Source: Pigmentiphaga sp. (GTDB lineage Bacteria; Pseudomonadota; Gammaproteobacteria; Burkholderiales; Burkholderiaceae_B). From it: a DNA stretch of 53,592 nucleotides. The stretch's first letter is position 1, and each line of letters starts with the position of its first letter. Positions 17,105 to 25,105 of this stretch are shown piece after piece. The stretch is from the NCBI GenBank assembly GCA_023228945.1, contig JALOAI010000030.1, positions 1 through 53,592 on the forward strand. The letters run 5' to 3'. Made by a program: the position numbers and the translations under genes. The notes under the pieces were generated by a model, which worked only from the letters and a program-made list of their open reading frames with translations, ran no database searches and was not told the origin of the DNA.

Positions 17105-18025
17105 ATGTTCGTTGTCGATAACCACATCCATCTTGGCCAACCCGGCGTCCACGTCTCGGAGTACATCTACAACGAGCTCCGCAAGAACTGGACCGAGCGC
17201 GGCTTCCGGTACCACAGCCTGGAAGTCGCCAGCGAGAAACGCGAAGTCTCGTCTCTGATCGATGTCATGGACGAGGCCGGCATCGACGTGTGTTGTGTTC
17301 TTGCGGGTAATTGGAACCGGGTGCTGCCACCCGAACAACGTCCATACAATGTGCCCAATGCCTACGTCGCAGCGCAGGTCCAGGCGTCGGGGGGTCGGCT
17401 CGTGGGCATCTGCAGCGTCGATCCCGTGATCGACCCTTGGGCCGCGGCGGACGAACTGGAACGCTGCGTGCGCGAGGCCGACTTCCGGGGCTGCAAGCTC
17501 TACCCCAACTATGCCCACTTCGATCCGCGCGACAAAGTCTGCGAGCCCCTGTACGAAGCCGCGTCGGCCCTGGGTGTGCCCGTCCATTTCCACATGGGCT
17601 TCACACCGGTCTGCGGTACGGATATGGCACTACAAAAACCCTACCTTCTGGACGAAGTGGGTCAACGTTTTCCCAAGCTCAAAGTGGTGATCTGCCATCT
17701 TGGCTACCCCTATGCCGAAGAAGCGATGGGTGTGGTGGCCCGGCATGCCAACTTCCATGCCGACCTCAGCGCCCTCGGGTTTCACCACCCGCGCAAGGTC
17801 TACCAGATCATCCACGATTTCGGCTGCGTCAACTCCTGGGACCGCCTGCTGTACGGCTCGGAGAATCCCTTCATGAGCACATTCCACAAAACCATTCTGT
17901 CGATCAACGACGTAGCCGACGAAATCGGCATGCCGCGCCTGCCCACCGAGGCAATCGAGAAGATCGTAGGTGGCAATGCCTGCCGGCTTTATGGCATCGA
18001 CCCGGCCACCATCACACGCGGCTGA
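17105..18025 (+). CDS. Amidohydrolase family 2 (ACMSD-like) protein
   Basis: A 306-residue TIM-barrel metal-dependent hydrolase or decarboxylase of amidohydrolase_2 type. Metal-binding HIHLG follows the first strand (residues 7-11), with VHFHMGF and VICHLGYP near the middle. The last barrel strand reads LLYGSENPF, where most relatives have Gly-Ser/Thr-Asp, so the usual Asp is replaced by Glu. The ATG has AGGAGA upstream and follows a good promoter. The family includes decarboxylases of aromatic acids and lactone hydrolases, and the reaction here is unknown. Two Bug receptor genes follow in the same direction, pointing to a carboxylated substrate. Confidence 0.82.
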   Translation: MFVVDNHIHLGQPGVHVSEYIYNELRKNWTERGFRYHSLEVASEKREVSSLIDVMDEAGIDVCCVLAGNWNRVLPPEQRPYNVPNAYVAAQVQASGGRLVGICSVDPVIDPWAAADELERCVREADFRGCKLYPNYAHFDPRDKVCEPLYEAASALGVPVHFHMGFTPVCGTDMALQKPYLLDEVGQRFPKLKVVICHLGYPYAEEAMGVVARHANFHADLSALGFHHPRKVYQIIHDFGCVNSWDRLLYGSENPFMSTFHKTILSINDVADEIGMPRLPTEAIEKIVGGNACRLYGIDPATITRG

Positions 18026-18057
18026 TCGGCCAGCCCCATCCAGCACCGGAGAGAGAC

Positions 18058-19026
18058 ATGAACCACAAAACCTGGCTATCGGGCCTGGCCCTGATCCTGA
18101 CAACCACCGTAGGCAGCCTGGCCGCTGCCGCCCCCCTTAGCTTGATCGTCCCATTTCCTCCCGGAGGTCCGGCCGACGCGTCGGCGCGCATGCTTCAGCC
18201 AGGCCTGAGCGAAACCCTGCAAGACGTGGTGGTGGTGGAGAACTACGGCGGGGCCGGCGGCTCGATCGGCACCGCGCGCATGCTGGCCCAGCCCGCCGAT
18301 GGCCAAACAACGCTGCTGGCCACCGTGGCCGAGCCCATCCTCGCGCCTCTTGTGCTGCAAGGCGTCAAGTACGACCCCAGCGACTTGCGCCTGATCTCGC
18401 CGCTCTCGCATAGCGAACTGGCGCTGGTGGCGCGGGCCGACTTCCCCATCGACACGATCGAGGCCCTGGTCGAAGCCGCGCGCGGCGAGCCTGGCACGTT
18501 TACCTACGCGACGCCCGGTAACGGCTCGCTCTTCCATTTGGTGGGTGAGCATTTCGAGATGCTGACCGACACCGAGCTCGTTCATGTGCCCTATCGCGGT
18601 TTCGCCCCGGCCATCAACGACCTTCTGGGCCGCCAGGTCGACCTCTCCTTCGTTCCTCTGGCCGGCAACGTGCTCGACCTCGCTAAGTCGGGCAAGATCA
18701 AGGTCATCGGCACGCTGGGCAAAAGCGCGCCGCCCGGGTTGCCCGGCACGCCAACGCTGCGCACCTTCGAGCCGCTGGCCGACTTCGGCCATACTGTATG
18801 GACTGGCATCTTCGTGCGTCAAGACATGCCCGCCGAGCTACAGCAACGCCTGCACCGCGCGGTGGACGTTGCCATCCGCACCGCCAAGTTCCAGGACTTC
18901 ATCCGCGAAACCGGCGGCATTCCCCTACCCCAGGCGGATTCGCTGGAGGACTCCCAGGCCTTCTACGAAGCGGAAACCGGCAAGCTGCAGGACATCGCCC
19001 GGCGAATCGGGCTGCAACCGGAATGA
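18058..19026 (+). CDS. Bug/TctC family receptor
   Basis: A 322-residue periplasmic Bug receptor. The signal peptide ends near SLAAAAPLSLIVPF, so the mature protein begins almost directly at the first strand. Motifs are IVPFPPGGPADASARML, VVVENYGGAGGSIGTARM and HVPYRGFAPAINDLLG. The usual PDGYT motif is degenerate (PADGQTTLLATV). It starts 32 bases after the amidohydrolase gene with a GGAGAG ribosome site, and is surely in the same operon. Its probable role is capture of the amidohydrolase substrate. Confidence 0.92.
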   Translation: MNHKTWLSGLALILTTTVGSLAAAAPLSLIVPFPPGGPADASARMLQPGLSETLQDVVVVENYGGAGGSIGTARMLAQPADGQTTLLATVAEPILAPLVLQGVKYDPSDLRLISPLSHSELALVARADFPIDTIEALVEAARGEPGTFTYATPGNGSLFHLVGEHFEMLTDTELVHVPYRGFAPAINDLLGRQVDLSFVPLAGNVLDLAKSGKIKVIGTLGKSAPPGLPGTPTLRTFEPLADFGHTVWTGIFVRQDMPAELQQRLHRAVDVAIRTAKFQDFIRETGGIPLPQADSLEDSQAFYEAETGKLQDIARRIGLQPE

Positions 19027-19176
19027 CGGTTGTGGGTGTCCTAGCGCTCCTCCTTGGTGGAAGCCAGCATTGACGCCTATCTCCCTCCACGACTACATTA
19101 AAATGAATATATTCTGACCTTCGGCTCCTCCGATACCGGCGAGGCCGCAATTCCACTTCTCTGAGGAGTCCTCACC

Positions 19177-20163
19177 ATGGCCAATCTGCCTCGCGCCGCC
19201 AGACGTCTCACCCTGGGCCTGGCCCTGTGCACCGGCGTCGCCGCGTCGGGTCTCGCCGCCGCCGCCGACGACTATCCCAACAAGCCAATCACCTTCGTCG
19301 TGCCCTTCGCCCCCGGAGGCGGCACCGACATGCTGACCCGCGCCGTGAGCGATCGCCTGGCCAAAGAGCTCGGCCAGCCGGTACTGGTGGAGAACCGCGC
19401 CGGCGGCAACACCCTGATCGCGGCCCAGCACGTGGCCCGGGCCAAGCCCGACGGTTACACGGTACTCACCGCCATCGACTCCACGATGGCCATGAACCAG
19501 CACCTGTATAGCAATCTGCCATACGACCCCCTGAAGGACTTCATCCCCGTTACCCTGGCCATCTCCATGCCCATGGTGATTGCCACGCACCCCGACTTTC
19601 CGGCCAAGACGATGGCGGAGCTCATGACTTACCTGAAGGAGCACCCGAACGAAGTCAATTACGCCTTCGGCGCCCTGCCCGCACAGGTGGTGGGCGAGCG
19701 CTTCAAAATGGAGTCGGGCCTGACCATGGAAGCCGTACCGTATAACGGCAGCAGCCCCGCACAGCAGGATGTGATGGGTGGCCACGTGCCGGTACTGATC
19801 GACGCCCTGGCGCCGGCGCTGCCCCAGTTGCGCGCCGACCGCCTGCGTCCGCTGGCCGTGAGCTCGGCCGAGCGCGCGCCCACTTTGCCCGACGTGCCCA
19901 CCGTGGCCGAATCCGGCGTCGAAGGCTTCGACGCCACCACCTGGACGGGCTTCTTCGTGCCCGCCGGCACGCCGCAAGCGGTGATCGACAAGCTCCATGC
20001 CGGCATCTCCAAGGTGTTGCAAGACCCGGCGGTCCGCACCCAATTCGAAGATCTCGGCCAACGGATCATCGGCGCCCCCGGCCCCGAATTCGTCGAGCTC
20101 ATCAAGCGCGACTCCGACAAGAACGGCGAAGTCATCCGCGAAGCCGGCATCAAGATCAACTGA
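19177..20163 (+). CDS. Bug/TctC family receptor
   Basis: A 328-residue Bug receptor with a signal peptide ending near AAAADDYPNKPI and the full set of family motifs: VVPFAPGGGTDMLTRAVSD, VLVENRAGGNTLIAAQ, KPDGYTVLTAID and VPYNGSSPAQQDVMGG. It lies 150 bases after the preceding Bug gene in the same direction, with an AGGAG site before the ATG, and may share its transcript or have its own promoter in the AT-rich stretch around 19095-19115. It differs clearly from its neighbour and is closer to the receptor at 22889 (RAGGNT, DPLKDF-type motifs). A hairpin follows it. Confidence 0.92.
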   Translation: MANLPRAARRLTLGLALCTGVAASGLAAAADDYPNKPITFVVPFAPGGGTDMLTRAVSDRLAKELGQPVLVENRAGGNTLIAAQHVARAKPDGYTVLTAIDSTMAMNQHLYSNLPYDPLKDFIPVTLAISMPMVIATHPDFPAKTMAELMTYLKEHPNEVNYAFGALPAQVVGERFKMESGLTMEAVPYNGSSPAQQDVMGGHVPVLIDALAPALPQLRADRLRPLAVSSAERAPTLPDVPTVAESGVEGFDATTWTGFFVPAGTPQAVIDKLHAGISKVLQDPAVRTQFEDLGQRIIGAPGPEFVELIKRDSDKNGEVIREAGIKIN

Positions 20164-20226
20164 CCACGGGCCAAAGCGCAAGCCCCGGTCCACCTCGCGG
20201 CCAGCATGCCGCTCGGATGCGCCAGG

Positions 20227-20256
20227 CACCGGCCAGTCCGCAGGGACTGACCGGTG
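20227..20256. terminator. Strong hairpin between convergent genes
   Basis: CACCGGCCAGTCC (20227-20239) pairs with GGACTGACCGGTG (20244-20256) with one mismatch and a four-base loop. It lies between the convergent Bug and LuxR-type genes. No T-run follows, so it may terminate weakly or stabilise the mRNA end. Confidence 0.45.
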
Positions 20257-20325
20257 TCCGGGCTTATCCTTCAGGACGAGGTCAAGCGCGGCGGTCGCTT
20301 CCTGGAGCCGAAGACTCCCCCAGCC

Positions 20326-20985
20326 TTACTCGCGCCGGCCATAGCGCGCAATCAGCGCCACCCGGTTGGGTTGGTCTGCCTTGCGCAACACGCTCCTGAC
20401 GTGAGTCTTCACGGTGGGCAGGGCCATCCCCAGTTCCAGGGCGATGCGCTTGTTCGACTGCCCGGCAAGCACCATCCCGAATACCTCGGCCTCCCGGGGC
20501 GTCAAGCCCGGAAGCGCGGGCTCGCGTCCGGCGGCGCCGGCGCACCAGGCCGACGACATCAAGGGCTGCAGCGCCCGCAATGCCGCACGTTCGCCAGGCA
20601 GGAACTCGCCCATGGCCGGCGGCCGCGAGAGACGGATGCCGCCAACGATGCGGCCCGCGGGATCGCGCAAAAACGCCTCCAGCTTGCACGACATGCCCAT
20701 GGGGTGGAGAAAGCCCTTGAGGTAGGCTTCGTTTTGCGCCGCCGTGCCACAGCCCTGATCCATACCGAAAACGCTCTCGCGGCGCTGCCAGAAATACCGG
20801 GGATGAAAGGGATCCAGATGCCGGAACCTCGGATACACCGGGATCCAGCGCGTGTCGCCGTCGTCAAAGCGGAAATCGCAGGGGTCGAGATTATCATCGA
20901 CCCTGTACACACAAAGCCGCCCCGTGGGCACCACGGCCCTCACGGCGGAGAAGATCTGCTGCCGGATCTGGCTGCTGGAAAACAT
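20326..20985 (-). CDS. LuxR family transcriptional regulator
   Basis: A 219-residue regulator with a C-terminal LuxR/GerE helix-turn-helix: LTPREAEVFGMVLAGQSNKRIALELGMALPTVKTHVRSVLRKADQPNRVALI (about residues 160-212). The N-terminal 150 residues match no receiver or acyl-homoserine-lactone pocket that I can recognise and probably form a small ligand-sensing domain. The start MFSSSQ was chosen because AGGAG lies eight bases upstream. An earlier ATG has no such site. It is divergent from the CoA ligase-Bug operon starting at 21261 and is the obvious candidate to control it. Confidence 0.85.
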   Translation of the reverse strand: MFSSSQIRQQIFSAVRAVVPTGRLCVYRVDDNLDPCDFRFDDGDTRWIPVYPRFRHLDPFHPRYFWQRRESVFGMDQGCGTAAQNEAYLKGFLHPMGMSCKLEAFLRDPAGRIVGGIRLSRPPAMGEFLPGERAALRALQPLMSSAWCAGAAGREPALPGLTPREAEVFGMVLAGQSNKRIALELGMALPTVKTHVRSVLRKADQPNRVALIARYGRRE

Positions 20986-21260
20986 GATCTCCACTCCTGG
21001 CGCGACCCTGCGCGCGCCTGACTCATCCCTCGGGATGATACCGGCCCCGACGCCCGTCAGATAAGCTGTTTTCATTCCGGCCCATACCAGGATTTTGCTA
21101 CCGAGCCGTTGCACCCGCATTGCGCTCCCCGCAGCCGTCAGGCCCTACGGGATCCTTATGGATGCCATTGGCCGTACCCACGCCACCAGCCTTTGGGCAG
21201 CACTTGGCCAGTATGGGATCTTGATCCTTTCCAGGCGCATCGCCCACCGCAGTTGAAACC

Positions 21261-22850
21261 ATGCCGACGCTCGAGACCTTGACCATCCGCTTTGCTCCCG
21301 CCCGGCGCACCATCGCCCATCTATTGCGCGATGGCGCCGAACGCCATGGCCACCGGCCCTTGCTGAGCATCGGCGGCCAGACTTGGTCGCATGCCGATAT
21401 GGTTGCCCAAGTGGCACGCCGCGCAGCCACGCTGGCCACTCAGGGTATCACTACCGGCAACGCCGTGGCCATCCTGTGCCGCAACCGTCTGGAAATCCTC
21501 GAAAGCGTCCTGGCCTGCGCCTGGCTTGGCGCCATCGCGGTGCCCATCAACGTCGCCTCGCGGGCGCCGCAGGTCCAGTACTTTCTGGCCAACAGCGGAG
21601 CGCGCCTGCTGCTGGCCGAAACCAGCCTGGCCGATGCCCTGGTCGATGTCGATTGGACCACAACCCGGGTCGAGGCCCTGTGGTGGCTGCCCGATGGCGA
21701 TACCGCGCCGCCCACGCTGCCTGGCTTTACCGGTGCCAGCCAGGCCTGCCCCGCCGGTGCCGAGCCGATCGACCCCGCCGACGCCGGCCCCGGCACGCCG
21801 TTCGCCATTCTCTATACCTCGGGCACCACCGGTCCCTCCAAGGGCGTGATCAGCCCGCAAGCCCAATGGTTCTGGTGGGGCGCCCATAGCGTGGACGCCC
21901 TCGACATCGGACCCGACGACGTGCTGGCCACCACCCTGCCCCTGTTTCACGTCAACGCGCTGCATACCTTCATCCAGGCCAGCCTGTCCGGCGCCCATGT
22001 GGTGTATCACCGCCGCTTCTCGGCATCCCGTTTTTGGCCGGAAATGCGGCAATGCGGCGCCACCCGGATCTATCTGCTGGGCGCGATGGTTCCCATCCTC
22101 CTGGCGCAACCCGAACAAACCGTGGAGCGCGAGCATCGGGTGCGCCTGGCGCTCAGTCCCGGCACGCCGGCCGACGCAGCGCGGCGCCTGGAGGCCCGCA
22201 CCGGAGTGCGGGTGATCGAAGGCTACGGCTCCACCGAAACCAACTTCGCCATCGCCACCACCGCCGCCGCGCCGCCGGATGGCCGCATGGGCTGGGTCCG
22301 GCCGGGTTTCGACGCCCGCGTCGTGGACGAGGACGACACCCCGGTCCCGGCGGGCGTGGCGGGAGAGCTGCTCCTGCGCGCGGACGAACCCTATGCCTTT
22401 GCTCTGGGCTACCACGACATGCCCGACGCTACGGTGGCCGCCTGGCGCAATCTCTGGCTGCACACCGGCGACCGCGTGGTGGCCGACGCCGACGGCGCCC
22501 TGCGCTTCCTGGATCGCATCAAGGATGCCATTCGCCGGCGCGGCGAGAACATTTCGTCTTATGAAGTGGAAGCCGCCCTGCTCGAACACCCCGCCGTCGC
22601 CGAGGCCGCGGTCTTTCCCGTGCCATCCGAGCTGGCGGAAGACGACGTCATGGCCGCCATCCGCCTGCGCCCCGGCAGCCAGCCCGGCCACGCCGAGCTG
22701 ATCGAATTCTGTCGCGCCCGCCTGCCCCGCTTCGCGGTACCGCGCTATCTCGACATCGTCGATGACTTCCCACGCACCGCCAACGGCAAGGTCCGCAAGG
22801 TCGAGCTGCGGGAGCGCGGCGTCACCGCCACGACCTGGCGTCACGATTGA
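21261..22850 (+). CDS. AMP-forming acyl-CoA ligase (CaiC-like)
   Basis: A 529-residue ANL-superfamily enzyme that joins an acid to CoA with ATP, releasing AMP and PPi. The P-loop-like motif is ILYTSGTTGPSKGV. GYGSTETNFAIA is the A5 motif, LWLHTGDRVV contains the conserved Asp, and DRIKDAIRRRGENISSYEVE and the terminal lysine segment TANGKVRKVELRER close the swing domain. The sequence style is that of crotonobetaine/carnitine-CoA ligases, but the true acid is unknown. A Bug receptor gene follows 38 bases downstream in the same direction, suggesting uptake and activation of one carboxylate. It is divergent from the LuxR-type regulator. Confidence 0.88.
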   Translation: MPTLETLTIRFAPARRTIAHLLRDGAERHGHRPLLSIGGQTWSHADMVAQVARRAATLATQGITTGNAVAILCRNRLEILESVLACAWLGAIAVPINVASRAPQVQYFLANSGARLLLAETSLADALVDVDWTTTRVEALWWLPDGDTAPPTLPGFTGASQACPAGAEPIDPADAGPGTPFAILYTSGTTGPSKGVISPQAQWFWWGAHSVDALDIGPDDVLATTLPLFHVNALHTFIQASLSGAHVVYHRRFSASRFWPEMRQCGATRIYLLGAMVPILLAQPEQTVEREHRVRLALSPGTPADAARRLEARTGVRVIEGYGSTETNFAIATTAAAPPDGRMGWVRPGFDARVVDEDDTPVPAGVAGELLLRADEPYAFALGYHDMPDATVAAWRNLWLHTGDRVVADADGALRFLDRIKDAIRRRGENISSYEVEAALLEHPAVAEAAVFPVPSELAEDDVMAAIRLRPGSQPGHAELIEFCRARLPRFAVPRYLDIVDDFPRTANGKVRKVELRERGVTATTWRHD

Positions 22851-22888
22851 CCCAACTTCCGTCCCTGGTCCGTTCAAGGAGCATTTGC

Positions 22889-23860
22889 ATGAAACCGTTC
22901 TCTTTTGCCCTGACTCTGCTGGCCGCCGCCAGCCTGCCGGCCTTCGCGGCCAGCCCGGCGGCCAACGACTATCCCTCCCAGCCGATCCGCGTGATCGTTC
23001 CATTCGGGGCCGGCGGCGGCACCGACATCATCACCCGGATCGTGACCGATCGGCTTGCCGACGACTTGGGCCAATCCCTGGTGATCGAGAACCGGGCGGG
23101 CGGCAACACCATCATCGGCGCCAATGCCACCGCCAAGGCGGCGCCCGATGGCTATACCCTGCTGGCCACCCTCGATATGACGATGACGATTCTGCCCGCG
23201 GTCTATCGTTCACTGCCTTTCGACCCCAGCCAGGATTTCGAACCGGTATCGCTGCTGGCCCGCGTGCCGGCGCTGTTCGTTGCCAACCCCAATGTACCGG
23301 CCAACGACCTGAAGGAGCTGATCGAATACAGCAAGGCCAACCCCGGCAAGCTGAACTACGCCTCCGCGGTTTTGTATGGCCAATTGCTCGGCGAGCAAAT
23401 GAAGTCGCTCACCGGCATGAGCTATACCTATGTGCCGTACAAGTCATCGCCCGAGGCCATGAGCGCGCTGGCCAGTGGCACGGTGGACTTCATGATGCTG
23501 GACATCGCCACCGGCCTCGGCTTCATCAAGGAGGGTCGCGTCAAGCCGCTGGCCATCACGTCACCGGAGCGCAGCCCGCAACTGCCCGACGTCCCCACCG
23601 TGGGAGAACTGGGCTATCCCGAACTCGACATGAGCGTCTGGTACGCCATGTTCGCGCCGCGCGGCACGCCGCGCCCCGTGATCGACACCCTGAACGCCGG
23701 CATCGGTCGCGTACTGGCCGAACCCGATATCCAGCAGCGCCTGACCCAATTGGGACACGACGCCGCGCCTTCCACGCCCGAAGAGCTGGCCGAGATGGTC
23801 AAGGCCGACACCGCCAAATGGACGCAGGCGGCGCGTGACGGCAACGTCCAGCTGGATTGA
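22889..23860 (+). CDS. Bug/TctC family receptor
   Basis: A 323-residue Bug receptor. The signal peptide is MKPFSFALTLLAAASLPAFAA, and the mature protein begins SPAANDYPSQPIRVIVPF. Family motifs are GAGGGTDIITRIVTDRLADDLGQ, VIENRAGGNTIIGAN, APDGYTLLATLD and YVPYKSSPEAMSALASG. The ATG has AAGGAG seven bases upstream. It is the second gene of the CoA ligase operon and converges with a LysR gene. As with the other four receptors here, no TctAB membrane genes accompany it. Confidence 0.92.
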   Translation: MKPFSFALTLLAAASLPAFAASPAANDYPSQPIRVIVPFGAGGGTDIITRIVTDRLADDLGQSLVIENRAGGNTIIGANATAKAAPDGYTLLATLDMTMTILPAVYRSLPFDPSQDFEPVSLLARVPALFVANPNVPANDLKELIEYSKANPGKLNYASAVLYGQLLGEQMKSLTGMSYTYVPYKSSPEAMSALASGTVDFMMLDIATGLGFIKEGRVKPLAITSPERSPQLPDVPTVGELGYPELDMSVWYAMFAPRGTPRPVIDTLNAGIGRVLAEPDIQQRLTQLGHDAAPSTPEELAEMVKADTAKWTQAARDGNVQLD

Positions 23861-23897
23861 CGACGCGGCGGGGCAAGTTCCGGGCGGCCTACCTACG

Positions 23898-24818
23898 CTA
23901 TGCTTCCGGATGTGGACGACGCCCTTGCCGGTCGACCAGAAACGCCAGCATCAGGGCCTCGGCCGGGCCCAAGGCGGCGACGCTGCGCATACAAACGGCA
24001 AATCGGCGGCTTGCCCACGCATCCGTGAGCGGCGCCACGGCCAAGCCGTGGATTTCGGCATAGCGCTGCGCGACTCCCGCCGGAACGACGCTGACCGCCA
24101 GGCCGGCATGCACGACGCGGAATACCGAATCGAAGTTGCTGACGGTGACCCGCTGCGAAAACAAGCGCCCCGCCTCGGCGGCGGCCCGCCGCAGCATGGC
24201 CGACACCGCGCTGGCGGCGGGTAGCGCCACATGCTCGTGATCCAGCGTTTCGGCAAATGTCACCTGTTGGCGCCCCGCCAAGGGATGACCCGCCGGCGCG
24301 ATGAGTACCAGGGAGTCGCCGCGATAGGGCCGCGTTTCCAGCTCCTGGAAGTCGGCGGCGTCCCAGCAAACGCCCAGCGGCACCAGGCCCTCGCGCACAT
24401 TGCGCAGCACGTCGTGGCTCAACCCCTCTTCGAGTTCGACACGGATATCGCGATGCTCCGCCTCGCGCAGAAAATCCGCCACATCCTCGGCCAGCCGCTC
24501 GGCGATGGTCGACGCGGTGGCCGAGATCCGCACCAGCCCTCGCACGCCGGCGGCATAGTCCGCCATGTCGCGCGCGACGCCGTCGCACTGCGCGAGGATA
24601 TTGCGGGCGCGGTGCAGTAGCGCCTGCCCGGCGGGGGTGGGCTCCACGCCGCGCCGGCGGCGAATGAGCAACGGCTGGCCCACGATGTCTTCCAACTGGG
24701 CCAGCCGCTTGCTGATCGCCGAGCCCACCATGGGCGTGTGCTCCGCCACGCGCGTAATACTGCCCGCCTCGCAGACGCGCACGAACAGGCGCAGGCTGGT
24801 TAGATCGAGGTCCCTCAT
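23898..24818 (-). CDS. LysR family transcriptional regulator
   Basis: A 306-residue LysR regulator beginning MRDLDLTSLRLFVRVCEAGSITRVAEHTPMVGSAISKRLAQLEDIVGQPLL, a standard N-terminal helix-turn-helix followed by the two-lobed co-inducer domain. It converges with the CoA ligase-Bug operon and is divergent from the catalase gene at 25106 across 287 bases. Either neighbour could be its target. Its position next to katE is not evidence that it is OxyR: the two redox cysteines of OxyR are not apparent. Confidence 0.88.
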   Translation of the reverse strand: MRDLDLTSLRLFVRVCEAGSITRVAEHTPMVGSAISKRLAQLEDIVGQPLLIRRRRGVEPTPAGQALLHRARNILAQCDGVARDMADYAAGVRGLVRISATASTIAERLAEDVADFLREAEHRDIRVELEEGLSHDVLRNVREGLVPLGVCWDAADFQELETRPYRGDSLVLIAPAGHPLAGRQQVTFAETLDHEHVALPAASAVSAMLRRAAAEAGRLFSQRVTVSNFDSVFRVVHAGLAVSVVPAGVAQRYAEIHGLAVAPLTDAWASRRFAVCMRSVAALGPAEALMLAFLVDRQGRRPHPEA

Positions 24819-25105
24819 CTTGCGTATCCATGACGGAATGTTTCGTTGTTCAAAACAATATAACGTTCCCGGTGCTTGAAAGCATCCGGCCTAAGCCGAT
24901 GCGACGCATTCCTTGTCGGAACCTCGCTTGCCACGCGCATAACCCACTCGAACAAAAACACATCTGGTAGTAGGCGAGCCCGGCCGCGTTCGCATAATGA
25001 CTGGAATTTGTACCCCGGCGTGCTTCTTGGTACGCGGCATCTGCTCCATCACTCGCACCGATCCTTGGCGCCGGGGGCCGCAACTTCGTTTCCGGAGAAC
25101 CCGAC
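24819..25105. other. Divergent control region between lysR and katE
   Basis: No gene is seen. Just left of centre, TTGTT-CAA-AACAA (24846-24858) forms a short perfect palindrome close to the lysR start and may be its own operator. CATAAT near 24993 could serve as a -10 box toward the catalase, but no convincing -35 accompanies it. Confidence 0.4.

Noticed and set aside
24819..25105. OxyR control of katE by the neighbouring LysR protein
   Set aside because: The LysR protein lacks the paired redox cysteines of OxyR, and position alone does not assign it.
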